Positions 26,759-36,612 are shown, counted from the first letter of the stretch. The stretch is DNA of 64,000 nt from Paenirhizobium cremeum (GCF_022884085.1 NZ_JAGGCS010000005.1:280331-344330), one strand, 5' to 3'. The notes: a model not told the origin generated them from the letters alone. Numbers and translations are program-made.

Positions 26759-28051
26759 TTAGAGCGAATGCACGCACTTGCCGGCGACATAGGTCGCAAC
26801 CGCCCGGCCCGAGAAACGGGCGTCCTCGAACGGCGTGTTCTTGGAGCGCGACAAGAGCAGGTCCTTCGCCACCAGCCACGGCTCATCGAGATCGACGAGG
26901 GCGATGTCGGCATTGGCGCCGGGCTTCAGCGTACCCGCGTCGAGCCCGAAAATCTGAGCGGGACGGGTCGACATGGCGTCGATCAACCGCATCAGCGGAA
27001 CCTGGCCATTGTGATGGAGGCGCAGTGCCGCAGACAGCATGGTCTCGAGCCCGATGGCGCCATCTTCCGCTTCCCCGAAAGGCAGGCGCTTGGTATCGAC
27101 ACCCTGCGGGTCATGCGACGAGACGATAATGTCGATCTTGCCTTCGGCCAGTGCCTGAACCATGCCCATCCGGTCATCCTCGGAACGAAGCGGTGGATAG
27201 AGCTTGAAGAAGGTGCGGTATTCGCCGATGTCGTTTTCGTTGAGTGTCAGATGATTGATGGAGACTGCGCAGGTGACGTTCGCGCCACGCTTGCGGGCCG
27301 CCTCGATGGCCTCGACCGATTCCGGTACGGAGATCTGCGCCGCATGGTAATTCGCCCGGGTCAGGCCGGCGATCCTGAGATCGCGTTCCAGCGGAATGAT
27401 CTCGGTTTCCTTCGGCACGCCCGACAGCCCGAGCCAGCTCGCCAGAAGTCCTTCGTTCATCACGCCGTTCGCCGCGAGATATTTCTCCCGCGTTTCGAGC
27501 GCGATGATGGCGCCGAACTCCCGCGAATAGGTCATGGCGCGGCGCAGCACCTGCGTATCGTACAGTCCGTGGCGGCCATTGGTGAAGACGACGGCGCCGG
27601 CTTCCCGCAAAAGGCCCATCTCCGTCATCTCGTTGCTGGTGAGCCCCTTGGTCAGGGCCGCTGCCGGATAGACGTTGACGACGGCCTTGTCGCGGGCGGT
27701 CTTGCGGACGAATTCCACCAGCGCGATGTCGTCGATCACCGGATCGGTCTCGGGCATCATGATGAAGGAGGTGACGCCGCCGGCGGCGGCCGCGCGGCTG
27801 GCCGATGCGATGGTTTCGCGGTGTTCCGAGCCCGGCTCTCCGACGAAGACGCGGGCGTCGACAAGACCCGGAATCGCGGCGAGGCCGGCGCAGTCACGGA
27901 CGTCCGCACCGGTGGGGATGCCCTGATTCTGCGCGTCGCTGCTCGCTGCCGCGATGCGGCCGTCTGCATCGACAATGATCGTGCCGATTTCGTCGAGATC
28001 GCGCGAAGGATCGACGATCCGGACATTCTTCAAGACGAGAGGCCTGCTCAT
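26759..28051 (-). CDS. pyrC: Non-catalytic dihydroorotase homologue (PyrC-like, pyrX type)
   Basis: A 430-residue amidohydrolase-fold protein of dihydroorotase length. The metal-binding residues are gone. The family's HxH motif reads [13 protein letters not shown]. The later histidine positions read IALETREKY and YHAAQIS, and the catalytic Asp motif (TDHAP) reads SSHDPQ. It overlaps the pyrB stop by 4 bases. In Pseudomonas and several rhizobia an inactive dihydroorotase next to pyrB is a structural subunit that holds aspartate transcarbamoylase in its dodecameric form. A catalytic pyrC should exist elsewhere in the genome. Confidence 0.88.
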   Translation of the reverse strand: MSRPLVLKNVRIVDPSRDLDEIGTIIVDADGRIAAASSDAQNQGIPTGADVRDCAGLAAIPGLVDARVFVGEPGSEHRETIASASRAAAAGGVTSFIMMPETDPVIDDIALVEFVRKTARDKAVVNVYPAAALTKGLTSNEMTEMGLLREAGAVVFTNGRHGLYDTQVLRRAMTYSREFGAIIALETREKYLAANGVMNEGLLASWLGLSGVPKETEIIPLERDLRIAGLTRANYHAAQISVPESVEAIEAARKRGANVTCAVSINHLTLNENDIGEYRTFFKLYPPLRSEDDRMGMVQALAEGKIDIIVSSHDPQGVDTKRLPFGEAEDGAIGLETMLSAALRLHHNGQVPLMRLIDAMSTRPAQIFGLDAGTLKPGANADIALVDLDEPWLVAKDLLLSRSKNTPFEDARFSGRAVATYVAGKCVHSL

Positions 28052-29004
28052 GCGCCCATTCCTTCCGTGCGCGGACCCTGGTTCTGGGAAACGAGCAGCG
28101 CTTCCATGACGGCCATGCGGACGGCGACGCCCATTTCGACCTGTTGTTCGATCACGCTCTGGGGGCCATCCGCCACTTCCGAGGCGATCTCGACCCCGCG
28201 GTTCATGGGGCCGGGATGCATGACCAGCGCATCTTCCTTCGCCGCCTTCAGTTTCTCGGCATCTAGGCCGTAGAAATGGAAGTATTCGCGCACCGAAGGC
28301 ACGAAGGCGCCGGACATGCGTTCGCGCTGCAGGCGCAGCATCATCACGACGTCTGCGTCCTTCAGGCCTTCTTTCATGTCGTGATAGACCTCGACGCCCA
28401 TGTCGGCGATCCCGGTGGGAAGCAGGGTCGCAGGAGCGACGACCCTAACCCTGGCGCCCATGGCGTTCAGCAGCAGGATGTTGGAGCGCGCGACCCGCGA
28501 ATGCAGCACGTCGCCGCAGATAGCAACGATGATGCGGGAGAGCTTGCCCTTGGCGCGTCGGATGGTCAGCGCGTCGAGCAGCGCTTGCGTCGGATGCTCG
28601 TGCTGTCCGTCACCGGCGTTCACCACCGAGCAGGCGACCTTCTGGGCAAGGAGCGCTGCAGCGCCGCCCGAGGAGTGCCTGACCACCAGAACGTCCGGCC
28701 GCATGGCGTTGAGCGTCATCGCCGTATCGATCAGGGTCTCGCCCTTTTTGACGGAGGAATTGCCGACCGACATGTTCATCACGTCGGCGCCGAGGCGTTT
28801 TCCTGCCAGCTCGAACGAGGATTGCGTCCGGGTAGAGGCTTCGAAGAAGAGATTGATCTGGGTAAGGCCGCGGAGCGTGGAAGTCTTTTTCTCGCGCTGG
28901 CGGCTGATTTTGACGGCTTCGTCGGCCTTGTCGAGCAGATAGGTAATATCCTGTTCGGTAAGGCCCTTGATGCCAAGAAGATGGCGGTGGGGAAAGAAGA
29001 CCAT
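28048..29004 (-). CDS. pyrB: Aspartate carbamoyltransferase catalytic subunit
   Basis: This 318-residue protein catalyses carbamoyl phosphate plus aspartate to carbamoyl aspartate, the first committed step of pyrimidine synthesis. Signatures are [13 protein letters not shown] (phosphate loop, residues 54-66), [14 protein letters not shown] near 132-145 and [10 protein letters not shown] near 268. A strong AGGAGG site precedes ATG 29004. The stop overlaps the start of the dihydroorotase-like gene by ATGA, consistent with a PyrB-PyrX complex made in equal amounts. No pyrI-type regulatory subunit gene is present. Confidence 0.97.
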   Translation of the reverse strand: MVFFPHRHLLGIKGLTEQDITYLLDKADEAVKISRQREKKTSTLRGLTQINLFFEASTRTQSSFELAGKRLGADVMNMSVGNSSVKKGETLIDTAMTLNAMRPDVLVVRHSSGGAAALLAQKVACSVVNAGDGQHEHPTQALLDALTIRRAKGKLSRIIVAICGDVLHSRVARSNILLLNAMGARVRVVAPATLLPTGIADMGVEVYHDMKEGLKDADVVMMLRLQRERMSGAFVPSVREYFHFYGLDAEKLKAAKEDALVMHPGPMNRGVEIASEVADGPQSVIEQQVEMGVAVRMAVMEALLVSQNQGPRTEGMGA

Positions 29005-29126
29005 GGACGTCCTCCTGAGATGTCACGCGGTCTATAAAGATTGCCGGGCCAGGGGGCAAGCATATGCTATGTGGATAGTGAAGCCCTCCCCATGTTAAAC
29101 GAGCGCTTTTCCGCTAGAAGATCGGC

Positions 29127-30779
29127 ATGACCCCAATGAACCGGACTGAAGAAAAACTCGCTGCCCTGAACCAGCCGAAGCCCTGGTCCGGTGTGAATGC
29201 CTATCGTTCCGATCCGCTGCTCGTCGATCTGACGGCTGGTCTGCCGCGCAGCCTTCGCGAGGAATATGACGTCATCGGCAAATATGTGACCTCGCATGAG
29301 GCGCAGGAACTCGCCCGCATGGCAAACCAGAGCCCGCCGGTGCTGCGCACCCATGGCGTGCGCGGCGAGCGGCTTGACGTGGTCGAGTTCCACCCCGCCT
29401 GGCATGCGCTGATGCGGCGCTCCATGTCCGTCGGCCTGCATTCCTCGGTCTGGGAGAACGTCGCGGACGCCCGCGGGCGCGAGCACAAGGCGCGCGCCAC
29501 CCGCTTCTTTCTGACCGCCCAGCTCGAATGCGGCCATCTTGGACCGTTGACCACGACCAGCGCATCGGTTGCAGCCCTCGTGTCCGCGCCGCATATCCAG
29601 AAGGAATGGGCGCCGAAGATTCTGTCGCGGAAGTATGATTCGTCCAACAAGCCGCCGTTGCAGAAGACGGCCGTGACGCTCGGTATCGGCATGACGGAAA
29701 AACAGGCCGGCACCGATGTCCGGGCGATTTCGACCTCGGGAGAGCGGGTCGGCGAGGGCATCTATCGCCTCTCGGGCCATAAGTGGTTCATGTCCGCGCC
29801 GATGAGCGACGGTTTCGTCATGTTGGCGCAGACGAAGGACGGCATGGGCTGCTTTCTCGTGCCGCGCCTGCTGGAGGATGGTTCCGCCAACGGCCTGGAG
29901 TTCCAGCGACTGAAGGACAAGATCGGCAATCGTTCGAACGCAACGGCCGAACTCGAATTTTCCGATGCCTTCGGCTATCTGCTCGGCACGCCGGGTGACG
30001 GCATCCGCACCATCCTCGACATGGTGACGCTGACGCGGCTCGACTGCGCGCTCGCTTCTGCCGCCATCATGCGGGCTTCCATGGCGGAAGCCGTGCATCA
30101 TGTCCGTGGCCGCTCGGCCTTCGGCAAGAAACTGATCGACCAGCCGATCATGACCCGCGTTCTCGCCGACATGGCGCTCGACGTTGCCGCCGCCACGACG
30201 CTGGCCTTCAAGCTTGCCGACACCTTTGACCGCGCCCGGGAGAACCCGGTGGACGCAGCCTATGCCCGCGTCATGACGCCAGTGGTGAAATACTGGATCT
30301 GCAAGATCGCGCCTGCGCTGATCTACGAGGCGATGGAATGCATCGGCGGCAGCGGCTATATCGAGGAAAGGCCGATTGCCCGCCATTATCGCGAGGCACC
30401 GGCGACTGCGCTCTGGGAAGGCGCGGGCAATGTCATGGCGCTCGACGTGCTGCGCGTCCTCGAGCGCGGCAAGGATCTGATCGACACGCTCTTTGCGGGT
30501 TTCGAACGGGATCTCGGCCCTTCCGGCAAGAAGACCGTCGAAGTCCTGCGTGCGGCGACCGCGCTTGCGGAGCGGGACGAAGGCGCGGCGCGCCTGCTGA
30601 TCGAGCAGATGGCCCTCGTCGCCGCGGCGGCCGAACTTTACCGGCTGGGCGCCGGCAAGATCGCGGATGCCTTCCTCGAATCGCGGCTTGCGGGCGGATG
30701 GCGTCACACCTACGGCGTGCTCGATGCCCGTTTCGACGCGCACTACGTCCTCGATCTTCTCTATCCGGCCGCGAGTTAA
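29127..30779 (+). CDS. aidB: AidB-like acyl-CoA dehydrogenase
   Basis: A 550-residue flavoprotein. Motifs shared with E. coli AidB are RMANQSPPVLRTHG, FHPAWHALMRRSM, GMTEKQAGTDVRA, GHKWFMSAPMSDGFVMLAQ, RLKDKIGNRSNA and ALWEGAGNVMALDVLRVL. AidB is a FAD-containing acyl-CoA dehydrogenase homologue induced by alkylation damage and thought to protect DNA. No Ada site is evident upstream, so regulation here is unknown. It is divergent from pyrB. ATG 29127 is used; ATG 29136 is possible. The role in alkylation resistance is family inference. Confidence 0.9.
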   Translation: MTPMNRTEEKLAALNQPKPWSGVNAYRSDPLLVDLTAGLPRSLREEYDVIGKYVTSHEAQELARMANQSPPVLRTHGVRGERLDVVEFHPAWHALMRRSMSVGLHSSVWENVADARGREHKARATRFFLTAQLECGHLGPLTTTSASVAALVSAPHIQKEWAPKILSRKYDSSNKPPLQKTAVTLGIGMTEKQAGTDVRAISTSGERVGEGIYRLSGHKWFMSAPMSDGFVMLAQTKDGMGCFLVPRLLEDGSANGLEFQRLKDKIGNRSNATAELEFSDAFGYLLGTPGDGIRTILDMVTLTRLDCALASAAIMRASMAEAVHHVRGRSAFGKKLIDQPIMTRVLADMALDVAAATTLAFKLADTFDRARENPVDAAYARVMTPVVKYWICKIAPALIYEAMECIGGSGYIEERPIARHYREAPATALWEGAGNVMALDVLRVLERGKDLIDTLFAGFERDLGPSGKKTVEVLRAATALAERDEGAARLLIEQMALVAAAAELYRLGAGKIADAFLESRLAGGWRHTYGVLDARFDAHYVLDLLYPAAS

Positions 30780-30933
30780 CGGCTTCCGGAGCCTTTCTCA
30801 TCTTGTCTCTGTCGTGGACCGGGGATAGTCTTTCCGGTGTCCGAGCGCATGTGCCGTCTCCGGCCCTTTGGCGCCTTTTCCCCCGATGATCCGATCGCAA
30901 TCGCCTGTTGCCGTGCCGGCGAAGGAGACATTC

Positions 30934-31521
30934 ATGAATCATGTTCTGAACGAAGGCGAATATCGCCTTGAAAACATTGCTGCCCGCCGCGACGATCTCG
31001 TCATGATCTCCGGCTGCTCCGGCGGGGGCAAGTCGACATTGCTCGAAGAATTGTCGCGGCGCGGCTTTGCCACATGCGACGAACCGGGGCGACAGGTGGT
31101 CCGCGAACAGCTTTTCATCGACGGTGACGCGCTGCCATGGACGAACCTTTCCCTCTTTGTCGAACTGACCGTCTCGCGTTCGATCAATTTCATGACGGAA
31201 GCGAGCCGCAGGGGAGGGCGAACCTTCTTCGATCGCGGGATCGTCGATCAGATTGCCGGGTTGGAACAGGCTGGGCATGCCGTTCCCCCGACATACCTCC
31301 GGGCAGTGGAAAGCCTGCGCTACCGTCGCCAGGTCTTCCTGCTGCCGCCATGGCCGGAGATCTACAGGAACGATGCCGAGCGGCGCCACGATCTCACCGC
31401 CGCCATTGAGGCATTTCACCATCTGGAGAATGCCTACCGTCGCTTCGGCTACGATCTGGTCGAGGTGCCGAGAATGGATGTCAGGCAACGGGCGGACTTC
31501 ATTCTTTCCATGCTCCCGTAA
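30934..31521 (+). CDS. AAA-type P-loop ATPase/kinase
   Basis: A 195-residue protein with a Walker A motif ISGCSGGGKSTLLEEL near residue 27, a CDEPGRQVVREQ stretch, and FFDRGIVDQIAG as Walker B-like. This is the AAA_28 group of small P-loop proteins, possibly kinases; the substrate is not known. ATG 30934 is preferred over 30868 because of an AAGGAGA site at 30922-30928 and because the shorter form matches the family. It lies 154 bases after aidB on the same strand with no clear terminator between. Confidence 0.8.
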   Translation: MNHVLNEGEYRLENIAARRDDLVMISGCSGGGKSTLLEELSRRGFATCDEPGRQVVREQLFIDGDALPWTNLSLFVELTVSRSINFMTEASRRGGRTFFDRGIVDQIAGLEQAGHAVPPTYLRAVESLRYRRQVFLLPPWPEIYRNDAERRHDLTAAIEAFHHLENAYRRFGYDLVEVPRMDVRQRADFILSMLP

Positions 31522-31724
31522 CGGGAAGGAGGGTGCGAGTTCGCCATGCCCACACTCTGCTTTCCCCTGTAACGACCGGTGGATTTCCGGCTTTCCTGAT
31601 GGACGCTCTTGCGTTATCCCCAGGCGCCGTTAACCTTAACAAATGGTTTACGTTGCGTCGCTCCGGTTAAGGGGTCAGTTTCCGGACAGGGACAGGCCGG
31701 ACCAGCGGGGCGCGACAGAGCGGA

Positions 31725-31883
31725 ATGACAAGAGTGACTTTGGTTTTGGTCATGATGGCGTTTTTCGCGGTGCTTGCGCTGGATATCGCCGTTCCGGCCA
31801 TGGTTCTGAGCGCAATGGCTCTGCTGCGGGGGACCGTGTGCTACTGGCCGTCGCCACGGCTGTATGAGGAGAGGGCGGCATGA
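31725..31883 (+). CDS. 52-residue membrane peptide coupled to the next gene
   Basis: A 52-codon gene starts at ATG 31725 (MTRVTLVLVMMAFFAVLALD) and ends at TGA 31881-31883. Its stop overlaps the next start codon by ATGA (31880-31883), which argues strongly that it is translated. Residues 3-37 are hydrophobic, so it is a one- or two-helix inner-membrane peptide with a short polar tail (YEERAA). A modest CAGAGCGG site precedes it. I recognise no family. It may act with the DUF6105-like protein encoded after it. Confidence 0.6.
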   Translation: MTRVTLVLVMMAFFAVLALDIAVPAMVLSAMALLRGTVCYWPSPRLYEERAA

Positions 31884-32209
31884 AGACCTTCCTGATTCTG
31901 TGGGCTGCCCCCATCGTTCTGCTCGGTAGCTGGTACGGGCTTTCCTACTACGACATGAGCTTCGGTATCTTCATGCTCACCCGGCAGGCGCATGATCTCG
32001 TCTTCCAGGTCTACGGCCAGATCCTTGGCATTCCGCCGGAAACCATTCCGCCGCTGGTCGCGCGCGCCATCGCCTTCGACAGCCTGCTGGTTTTCGCCAT
32101 TATCGGCTTTCGTCGCCGCAGGAAGATCCTCGCATGGTGGAAGGCCCGTCAGGTCTCTTCGGTTCGTGAGGATCTGCGCAGTGTCGACAACCTGTCGAGT
32201 GCGCCCTGA
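31880..32209 (+). CDS. DUF6105-like small membrane protein
   Basis: This 109-residue protein has an N-terminal hydrophobic helix ([20 protein letters not shown]), a middle segment [21 protein letters not shown], a second helix ([13 protein letters not shown]) and a basic end ([11 protein letters not shown]). It resembles rhizobial proteins grouped as DUF6105, of unknown function. Its start overlaps the 52-residue peptide gene. Its last 61 bases overlap the 3' end of ruvX on the other strand, an unusually long convergent coding overlap. Confidence 0.75.
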   Translation: MKTFLILWAAPIVLLGSWYGLSYYDMSFGIFMLTRQAHDLVFQVYGQILGIPPETIPPLVARAIAFDSLLVFAIIGFRRRRKILAWWKARQVSSVREDLRSVDNLSSAP

Positions 32210-32640
32210 AGGATGAAGCTTGCTGCAGCCGAGTCGATCCGCTCGCTGCGCTTGGCCCTGGAAACGTCCATTTCCAGAAGCGCCCGTTCCGCTGCCACCG
32301 TCGATAGCCGTTCGTCCCAGTAGACGAAGGGAATATCGGTCTTTTCCGACATCGAACGCACGAAGGCGCGAGTGGCCTGGACGCGCGGTCCGGCCGAGCC
32401 GTCCATGTTCATCGGCAGTCCGATGACAAAGGCGGCGATCTTTTCCCTGACGGCGAAATCGATCAGGATTTCCGCGTCCTTCGTGAATTTTGTCCGCTTG
32501 ATTACCGGACGTGGGCTTGCGAAACGAAGACCGATATCCGACATGGCAAGACCGATGGTCTTGGTCCCGAGATCCAGTCCGGCGACCGGTCGTCCGGGTG
32601 GAAGGGTTTCGGCGAGTTCCTCGATTGTCAGTGTCGTCAT
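32149..32640 (-). CDS. ruvX: RuvX/YqgF Holliday-junction resolvase-like nuclease
   Basis: A 163-residue RNase H-fold protein. [15 protein letters not shown] (residues 21-35) carries the first catalytic Asp, [13 protein letters not shown] is the conserved middle motif, and [12 protein letters not shown] carries the later acidic residues. The family (Pre-16S rRNA nuclease/RuvX) trims the 16S rRNA 5' end and may resolve junctions. It is an essential cytosolic protein in many bacteria. It is convergent with the DUF6105-like gene and overlaps its 3' end by 61 bases. Confidence 0.94.
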   Translation of the reverse strand: MTTLTIEELAETLPPGRPVAGLDLGTKTIGLAMSDIGLRFASPRPVIKRTKFTKDAEILIDFAVREKIAAFVIGLPMNMDGSAGPRVQATRAFVRSMSEKTDIPFVYWDERLSTVAAERALLEMDVSRAKRSERIDSAAASFILQGALDRLSTLRRSSRTEET

Positions 32641-32748
32641 CGCCTTTTCCTTGCCGCGCGCCGCGGTCGCTACTTTCCGTCACGGCCATATGCCATATTT
32701 TTATCCGACGAAACAATTTCGCCTTCCTGTCCCCCAAAGGAGAATTCC

Positions 32749-33453
32749 ATGAAAATCACCTGGCTCGGCCATTCCGCCTTCCGTCTCGATACGGCCAAGG
32801 CAAGCATCCTTATCGATCCGTTCCTCACGGGAAACCCGGGTTTCGCCGGTCTCGACCTCAAGGATGCAACGGCTGGCGTCACCCATATCCTTCTGACCCA
32901 CGGTCATGGGGACCATGTCGGCGATGCCATTCGTCTGGCCAATGAAACCGGCGCAACCGTGCTCGCCAATGCCGACCTTGCCGCCTGGCTCGGTTCCAAG
33001 GGCGTTTCGAAGATCGAGGCGGGCAATACGGGCGGCACGGTCGCCTTCGACGGCTTTACCGTGACCTTTACCAATGCTCTGCATTCCTCCGCCCAGATCA
33101 CCGAGGACGGCGTTTCCCACGCGCTCGGCAATGCCAACGGCCTGATGCTGCACATCGATGACGAGCCCTCGCTGCTGCACATGGGCGATACCGATATCTT
33201 TTCGGACATGAAGCTCATCAACGAACTGCACCAGCCGGATATCGGCCTCGTGCCGATCGGCGACCGCTTCACCATGGGTGGCGCCGTGGCGGCGCTCGCC
33301 TGCCAGCGCTTCTTCGATTTCCACACGGCAATTCCCTGCCACTACGGTTCCTTCCCGATCATCGACCGGACGCCGGAGAAATTCGTGGCCGGCATGGAGG
33401 GAACGAAGACGAAGGTGGAGACGCCGAAGCCCGGCCATAGCCTTGAAGTCTGA
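32749..33453 (+). CDS. UPF0173 metal-dependent hydrolase
   Basis: This 234-residue protein has the metallo-beta-lactamase fold. Zinc-binding motifs are [10 protein letters not shown] at the N-terminus, [12 protein letters not shown] near residues 48-59, [10 protein letters not shown] near 144 and a late IPCHYGSFP. It belongs to the UPF0173 (YtkL-like) family of unknown substrate. A purine-rich site (AAAGGAGAA) precedes ATG 32749. It lies 68 bases upstream of gatC on the same strand, a common rhizobial arrangement, but no functional link with tRNA amidation is known. Confidence 0.9.
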   Translation: MKITWLGHSAFRLDTAKASILIDPFLTGNPGFAGLDLKDATAGVTHILLTHGHGDHVGDAIRLANETGATVLANADLAAWLGSKGVSKIEAGNTGGTVAFDGFTVTFTNALHSSAQITEDGVSHALGNANGLMLHIDDEPSLLHMGDTDIFSDMKLINELHQPDIGLVPIGDRFTMGGAVAALACQRFFDFHTAIPCHYGSFPIIDRTPEKFVAGMEGTKTKVETPKPGHSLEV

Positions 33454-33521
33454 GAAATCCCCGTTGCGCCATGGCCTGCCGGCCATTATAGCGAAGGAAA
33501 CATAAGACCTGGAGAATACCG

Positions 33522-33809
33522 ATGTCCGTTGATCTCAAGACCGTCAAGCGTGTGGCACATCTGGCCCGCATCGCCCTCAACGAGGAAGAAGCACAGCGCA
33601 TGATGGGAGAGCTCAACGGCATCCTCGGCTTCGTCGAACAGCTTTCCGAGGTCGACGTGACGGGCGTTGAACCGATGACATCGGTTACTCCCATGGCGAT
33701 GAAGAAGCGCTCCGACGTGGTGAACGACGGCGACAAGGCCGAGGACATCGTCGCCAACGCGCCGGAAACGGATCGCAACTTCTTCCTGGTGCCGAAGGTC
33801 GTCGAATAG
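33522..33809 (+). CDS. gatC: Asp/Glu-tRNA(Asn/Gln) amidotransferase subunit C
   Basis: A 95-residue small subunit of the GatCAB complex: [37 protein letters not shown], and the C-terminal [10 protein letters not shown]. GatC wraps around GatA and stabilises the complex with GatB. The complex converts Asp-tRNA(Asn) and/or Glu-tRNA(Gln) to the amide forms. gatA follows 88 bases downstream. The start is supported by conservation of [14 protein letters not shown]. Confidence 0.96.
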   Translation: MSVDLKTVKRVAHLARIALNEEEAQRMMGELNGILGFVEQLSEVDVTGVEPMTSVTPMAMKKRSDVVNDGDKAEDIVANAPETDRNFFLVPKVVE

Positions 33810-33897
33810 GCCTTTGCGCTTCGCGACAATCGCATCCGCCCTGCATTCCATCTCTGGCCGCTTCCCGAGCGCCGCTATTTTGAAGTGAACCGACATC

Positions 33898-35379
33898 ATG
33901 AGCGAACTGACCAGCCTTACCATTGCCGAAGCCCGCGCCAAGCTGGCCGCGAAGGAGATCAAGGCCCTCGAACTGACCGAGGCCTACATTCAGGCGATCG
34001 AGGCGGCCAATGACGTCATCAATGCCTATGTCACCGTCACGCCGGAAAAGGCGCGCGAGATGGCCAAGGCTTCCGACGAACGCATTGCGGCCGGCAAGGC
34101 TGGCGCGCTGGAAGGCATTCCGCTCGGCATCAAGGATCTTTTTGCCACCAGGGATATCCACACCCAAGCCTGCTCCGACATCCTGAACCGTTTCAAGCCG
34201 AAATACGAATCGACCGTGACTCAGAACCTCTGGGATGACGGCGCGGTCATGCTCGGCAAGCTCAACATGGACGAGTTCGCCATGGGCTCTTCCAACGAGA
34301 CCTCTCACTACGGGCCGGTGGTCAATCCGTGGAGGGCGAAGGACTCGAACGAGAAGCTGGTTCCCGGCGGCTCGTCCGGCGGTTCGGCCGCTGCCGTTGC
34401 AGCACAGCTCTGCGCCGGCGCCACTGCAACCGACACAGGCGGTTCGATCCGCCAGCCGGCCGCCTTTACCGGCACCGTCGGCATCAAGCCGACCTATGGC
34501 CGCTGCTCGCGTTGGGGCGTCGTTGCCTTTGCATCCTCGCTCGACCAGGCCGGCCCGCTCGCCCGTGACGTGCGCGATGCCGCCATCCTGCTGAAGTCCA
34601 TGGCCTCGACCGATGCCAAGGACACGACGTCCGTCGACCTGCCTGTGCCGGATTACGAAGCCGCTCTCGGCCAGTCGTTGAAGGGCATGAAGATCGGTAT
34701 CCCGAAGGAATACCGCGTCGAGGGTATGCCGGACGAGATCGAGACGCTCTGGCAGCAGGGCATCGCTTGGCTGAAGGAGGCCGGTGCCGAGATCGTCGAT
34801 ATCTCCCTGCCGCACACCAAATACGCGCTTCCCGCCTATTACATCGTCGCTCCCGCCGAGGCCTCTTCGAACCTGGCGCGTTACGACGGCGTGCGCTACG
34901 GCCTGCGTGTCGACGGCAAGGATATTGCCGACATGTACGAGAAGACCCGCGCCGAAGGCTTTGGCACCGAGGTCAAGCGCCGCATCATGATCGGTACCTA
35001 TGTGCTTTCGGCCGGCTACTACGATGCTTATTACCTGCAGGCCCAGAAGGTCCGCACGCTCATCAAGCGCGACTTCGAACTTGCCTTCCATGCGGGTGTC
35101 GACGCGATCCTGACGCCGGCAACCCCGTCTTCCGCCTTTGCCATCGGCGACAAGGAACTCGCCGCCGATCCGGTGAAGATGTATCTGAACGACATCTTCA
35201 CGGTGACGGTCAACATGGCGGGTCTGCCGGGCCTTTCCGTTCCGGCCGGTCTCGACTCGAAGGGCCTGCCGCTCGGCCTCCAACTCATCGGAAAGCCTTT
35301 CGAGGAAGAAACGCTGTTCCGGACTGCTCACGTCATCGAACAGGCGGCCGGAAAGTTCAGCCCGGCCAAGTGGTGGTAA
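33898..35379 (+). CDS. gatA: Asp/Glu-tRNA(Asn/Gln) amidotransferase subunit A
   Basis: A 493-residue amidase-signature protein that releases ammonia from glutamine. The Ser-cisSer-Lys triad is visible: Lys79 in IPLGIKDLF, Ser159 in [15 protein letters not shown] and Ser183 in [10 protein letters not shown]. Length is typical of GatA. It acts with GatC just upstream and with GatB, whose gene begins 1.7 kb downstream after an intervening set of small genes. The gene ends before a strong hairpin terminator at 35408. Confidence 0.97.
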   Translation: MSELTSLTIAEARAKLAAKEIKALELTEAYIQAIEAANDVINAYVTVTPEKAREMAKASDERIAAGKAGALEGIPLGIKDLFATRDIHTQACSDILNRFKPKYESTVTQNLWDDGAVMLGKLNMDEFAMGSSNETSHYGPVVNPWRAKDSNEKLVPGGSSGGSAAAVAAQLCAGATATDTGGSIRQPAAFTGTVGIKPTYGRCSRWGVVAFASSLDQAGPLARDVRDAAILLKSMASTDAKDTTSVDLPVPDYEAALGQSLKGMKIGIPKEYRVEGMPDEIETLWQQGIAWLKEAGAEIVDISLPHTKYALPAYYIVAPAEASSNLARYDGVRYGLRVDGKDIADMYEKTRAEGFGTEVKRRIMIGTYVLSAGYYDAYYLQAQKVRTLIKRDFELAFHAGVDAILTPATPSSAFAIGDKELAADPVKMYLNDIFTVTVNMAGLPGLSVPAGLDSKGLPLGLQLIGKPFEEETLFRTAHVIEQAAGKFSPAKWW

Positions 35380-35407
35380 TCGACCGATCCTCCGTTCTGA
35401 AAGAATT

Positions 35408-35430
35408 GCGGCGCCGGAAGGCGCCGCTTT
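35408..35430. terminator. Hairpin terminator between gatA and the yjhX-like gene
   Basis: GCGGCGCC (35408-35415) and GGCGCCGC (35420-35427) form a perfect 8-bp GC stem with a GGAA loop, followed by TTTGGTTT on the plus strand. It separates the convergent gatA and yjhX-like genes and may work in both directions; the U-tract is better on the plus strand. Confidence 0.7.
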
Positions 35431-35437
35431 GGTTTGG

Positions 35438-35695
35438 TCACCTGTTGTCGGGCTGTGACCTGACCAGCACGAGACCGCGTTCGGTGATGCGGTAGGGTTT
35501 GCCGCCTTGCGACTTGATCGCCTTCTTCTGCTTGAGCTTGCGAAAGGCGATGACGTCGAGGCCGCTGAACACCCAGCCTTCGCGGGTGAAGAGCTGGATC
35601 TTCTCGATTCTGCGGTTGTCGTCCCGGATAAGTTCTATGCGCCCGCCCTGAGCGAGCAGGTGCAGGATGCGCTGTTCGGCGCGGGAAATGTCCAT
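35438..35695 (-). CDS. YjhX (UPF0386) family protein
   Basis: An 85-residue basic protein starting MDISRAEQRILHLLAQGGRI, with GWVFSGLDVIAFRKLKQKKAIKS cut by the usual conserved turns and PYRITERGLVLVR near the end. It has a predicted winged-helix-like fold. This is the UPF0386/YjhX family, annotated in some databases as a toxin of a YjhX-YjhQ pair. YjhQ is a GNAT protein, and a GNAT gene (36103-36612) does lie nearby, though divergently. Whether a toxin-antitoxin pair exists here is open. ATG 35695 is preferred over the longer upstream frame. Confidence 0.82.
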   Translation of the reverse strand: MDISRAEQRILHLLAQGGRIELIRDDNRRIEKIQLFTREGWVFSGLDVIAFRKLKQKKAIKSQGGKPYRITERGLVLVRSQPDNR

Positions 35696-35737
35696 GGTCG
35701 TGTGATTCCGTAAAGGCGCTCTTTCGCGAGCGCACAC

Positions 35738-35777
35738 AAAAACGATCCGGCGCCATCAGGCGTCGGGGCTTCGTTTT
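35738..35777. terminator. Terminator-like hairpin upstream of the yjhX-like gene
   Basis: AAAACGA (35739-35745) pairs with TCGTTTT (35771-35777), and GGCGCC (35749-35754) pairs with GGCGTC (35759-35764) through one wobble, with a small internal bulge. U-runs occur on either strand. It lies about 40 bases before the yjhX-like start, so on the minus strand it could be a leader attenuator; on the plus strand no upstream gene needs it. Confidence 0.4.
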
Positions 35778-36102
35778 CGGGCCCTTGCGCGCGGATCGGC
35801 AGCGATCGCGGGCAGGGCCTTTACCGGGACTCGGACGAACCGAACATCAACACTCCATAAGTTGCATCGTGAAGATGCGTATCGGGATGGCGCAGGTCAA
35901 GCCGGTCGGCTTCCGTGGCGCTTCTTTTCCGCTTCTGCGGCTCGCCGGCCACACTATTCGTGACATCAATACATTGAATGATTAGCTAATTAACTAAATA
36001 GAAAAATCTAAGATTGCAGGGAGGGGTGACGACGCTGCCGGGTCGCGGACTGGAAAATCCCGCGTTGCAATGCTCTACTGAGTGAGGAAGGGTGGGACGT
36101 GG
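35778..36102. other. Intergenic region between yjhX-like and GNAT genes
   Basis: A 325-base gap. The stretch 35955-36012 is markedly AT-rich and contains overlapping TTAGCTAA/TTAACTAA sequences that look like a promoter or operator for the divergent genes. I see no supported gene. Confidence 0.4.
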
Positions 36103-36612
36103 ATGTTTACGATACGCAATGCGCGCCGCGACGAGGCCGATCTCCTGGCGCTGATCGGATTTCGGGCCTGGGAGAAGGCGATGATCCCTGTCGGCGAGAG
36201 CAGGGCCATGGTCGATAACGCCCGAACGGCCTTTCTGAATTTCACCCGCTCCGAATGGCTGACCATTTCCGTTATTGAGAAGAGCGGAGTTCCCGCCGGC
36301 TGGGCCGCGCGCGAGGAACTGGACGAGAATATCACGGATCTGTGGATCGATCCGGAGCATCAGCGTCAGGGGCTGGGCTCTGCGCTTCTGGAGGAGGTGG
36401 AGCGCGAGATCGTGCGCCAGGGGTTCGCCCGGGCAAGCCTTCAGACCCATGCGAGGAATCAGGAGGCCGTCGATTTCTTCGAGAAGCATGGTTATGCCGT
36501 GCACTGGCTGACGACCGCCTACAATCCGAAGCTCGATCGCGACGTTCAATCGGTCGGCATGTCCAAGCAACTCGTGGCCGTCGAGCCGCGCGGATACGGA
36601 CAGGAGTTTTAG
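36103..36612 (+). CDS. GNAT family N-acetyltransferase
   Basis: A 169-residue GNAT enzyme. It begins MFTIRNARRDEADLLALIGF and carries the acetyl-CoA loop HQRQGLGSALLEEVEREI (RQGLGS) near residue 86, then a NQEAVDFFEKHGY stretch typical of the family. The substrate is unknown; the look is that of small-molecule or N-alpha acetyltransferases of the PhnO/YjhQ type. ATG 36103 follows a purine-rich AGGAAGGG site; a GTG at 36082 is less likely. Its stop overlaps the end of the convergent DUF1294 remnant by 4 bases. Confidence 0.82.
   Translation: MFTIRNARRDEADLLALIGFRAWEKAMIPVGESRAMVDNARTAFLNFTRSEWLTISVIEKSGVPAGWAAREELDENITDLWIDPEHQRQGLGSALLEEVEREIVRQGFARASLQTHARNQEAVDFFEKHGYAVHWLTTAYNPKLDRDVQSVGMSKQLVAVEPRGYGQEF

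Noticed and set aside
31630..31670. Several TTAACC-like sequences that recall CtrA half-sites upstream of the 52-residue peptide gene.
   Set aside because: The spacing does not match TTAA-N7-TTAA, so a CtrA site cannot be claimed.
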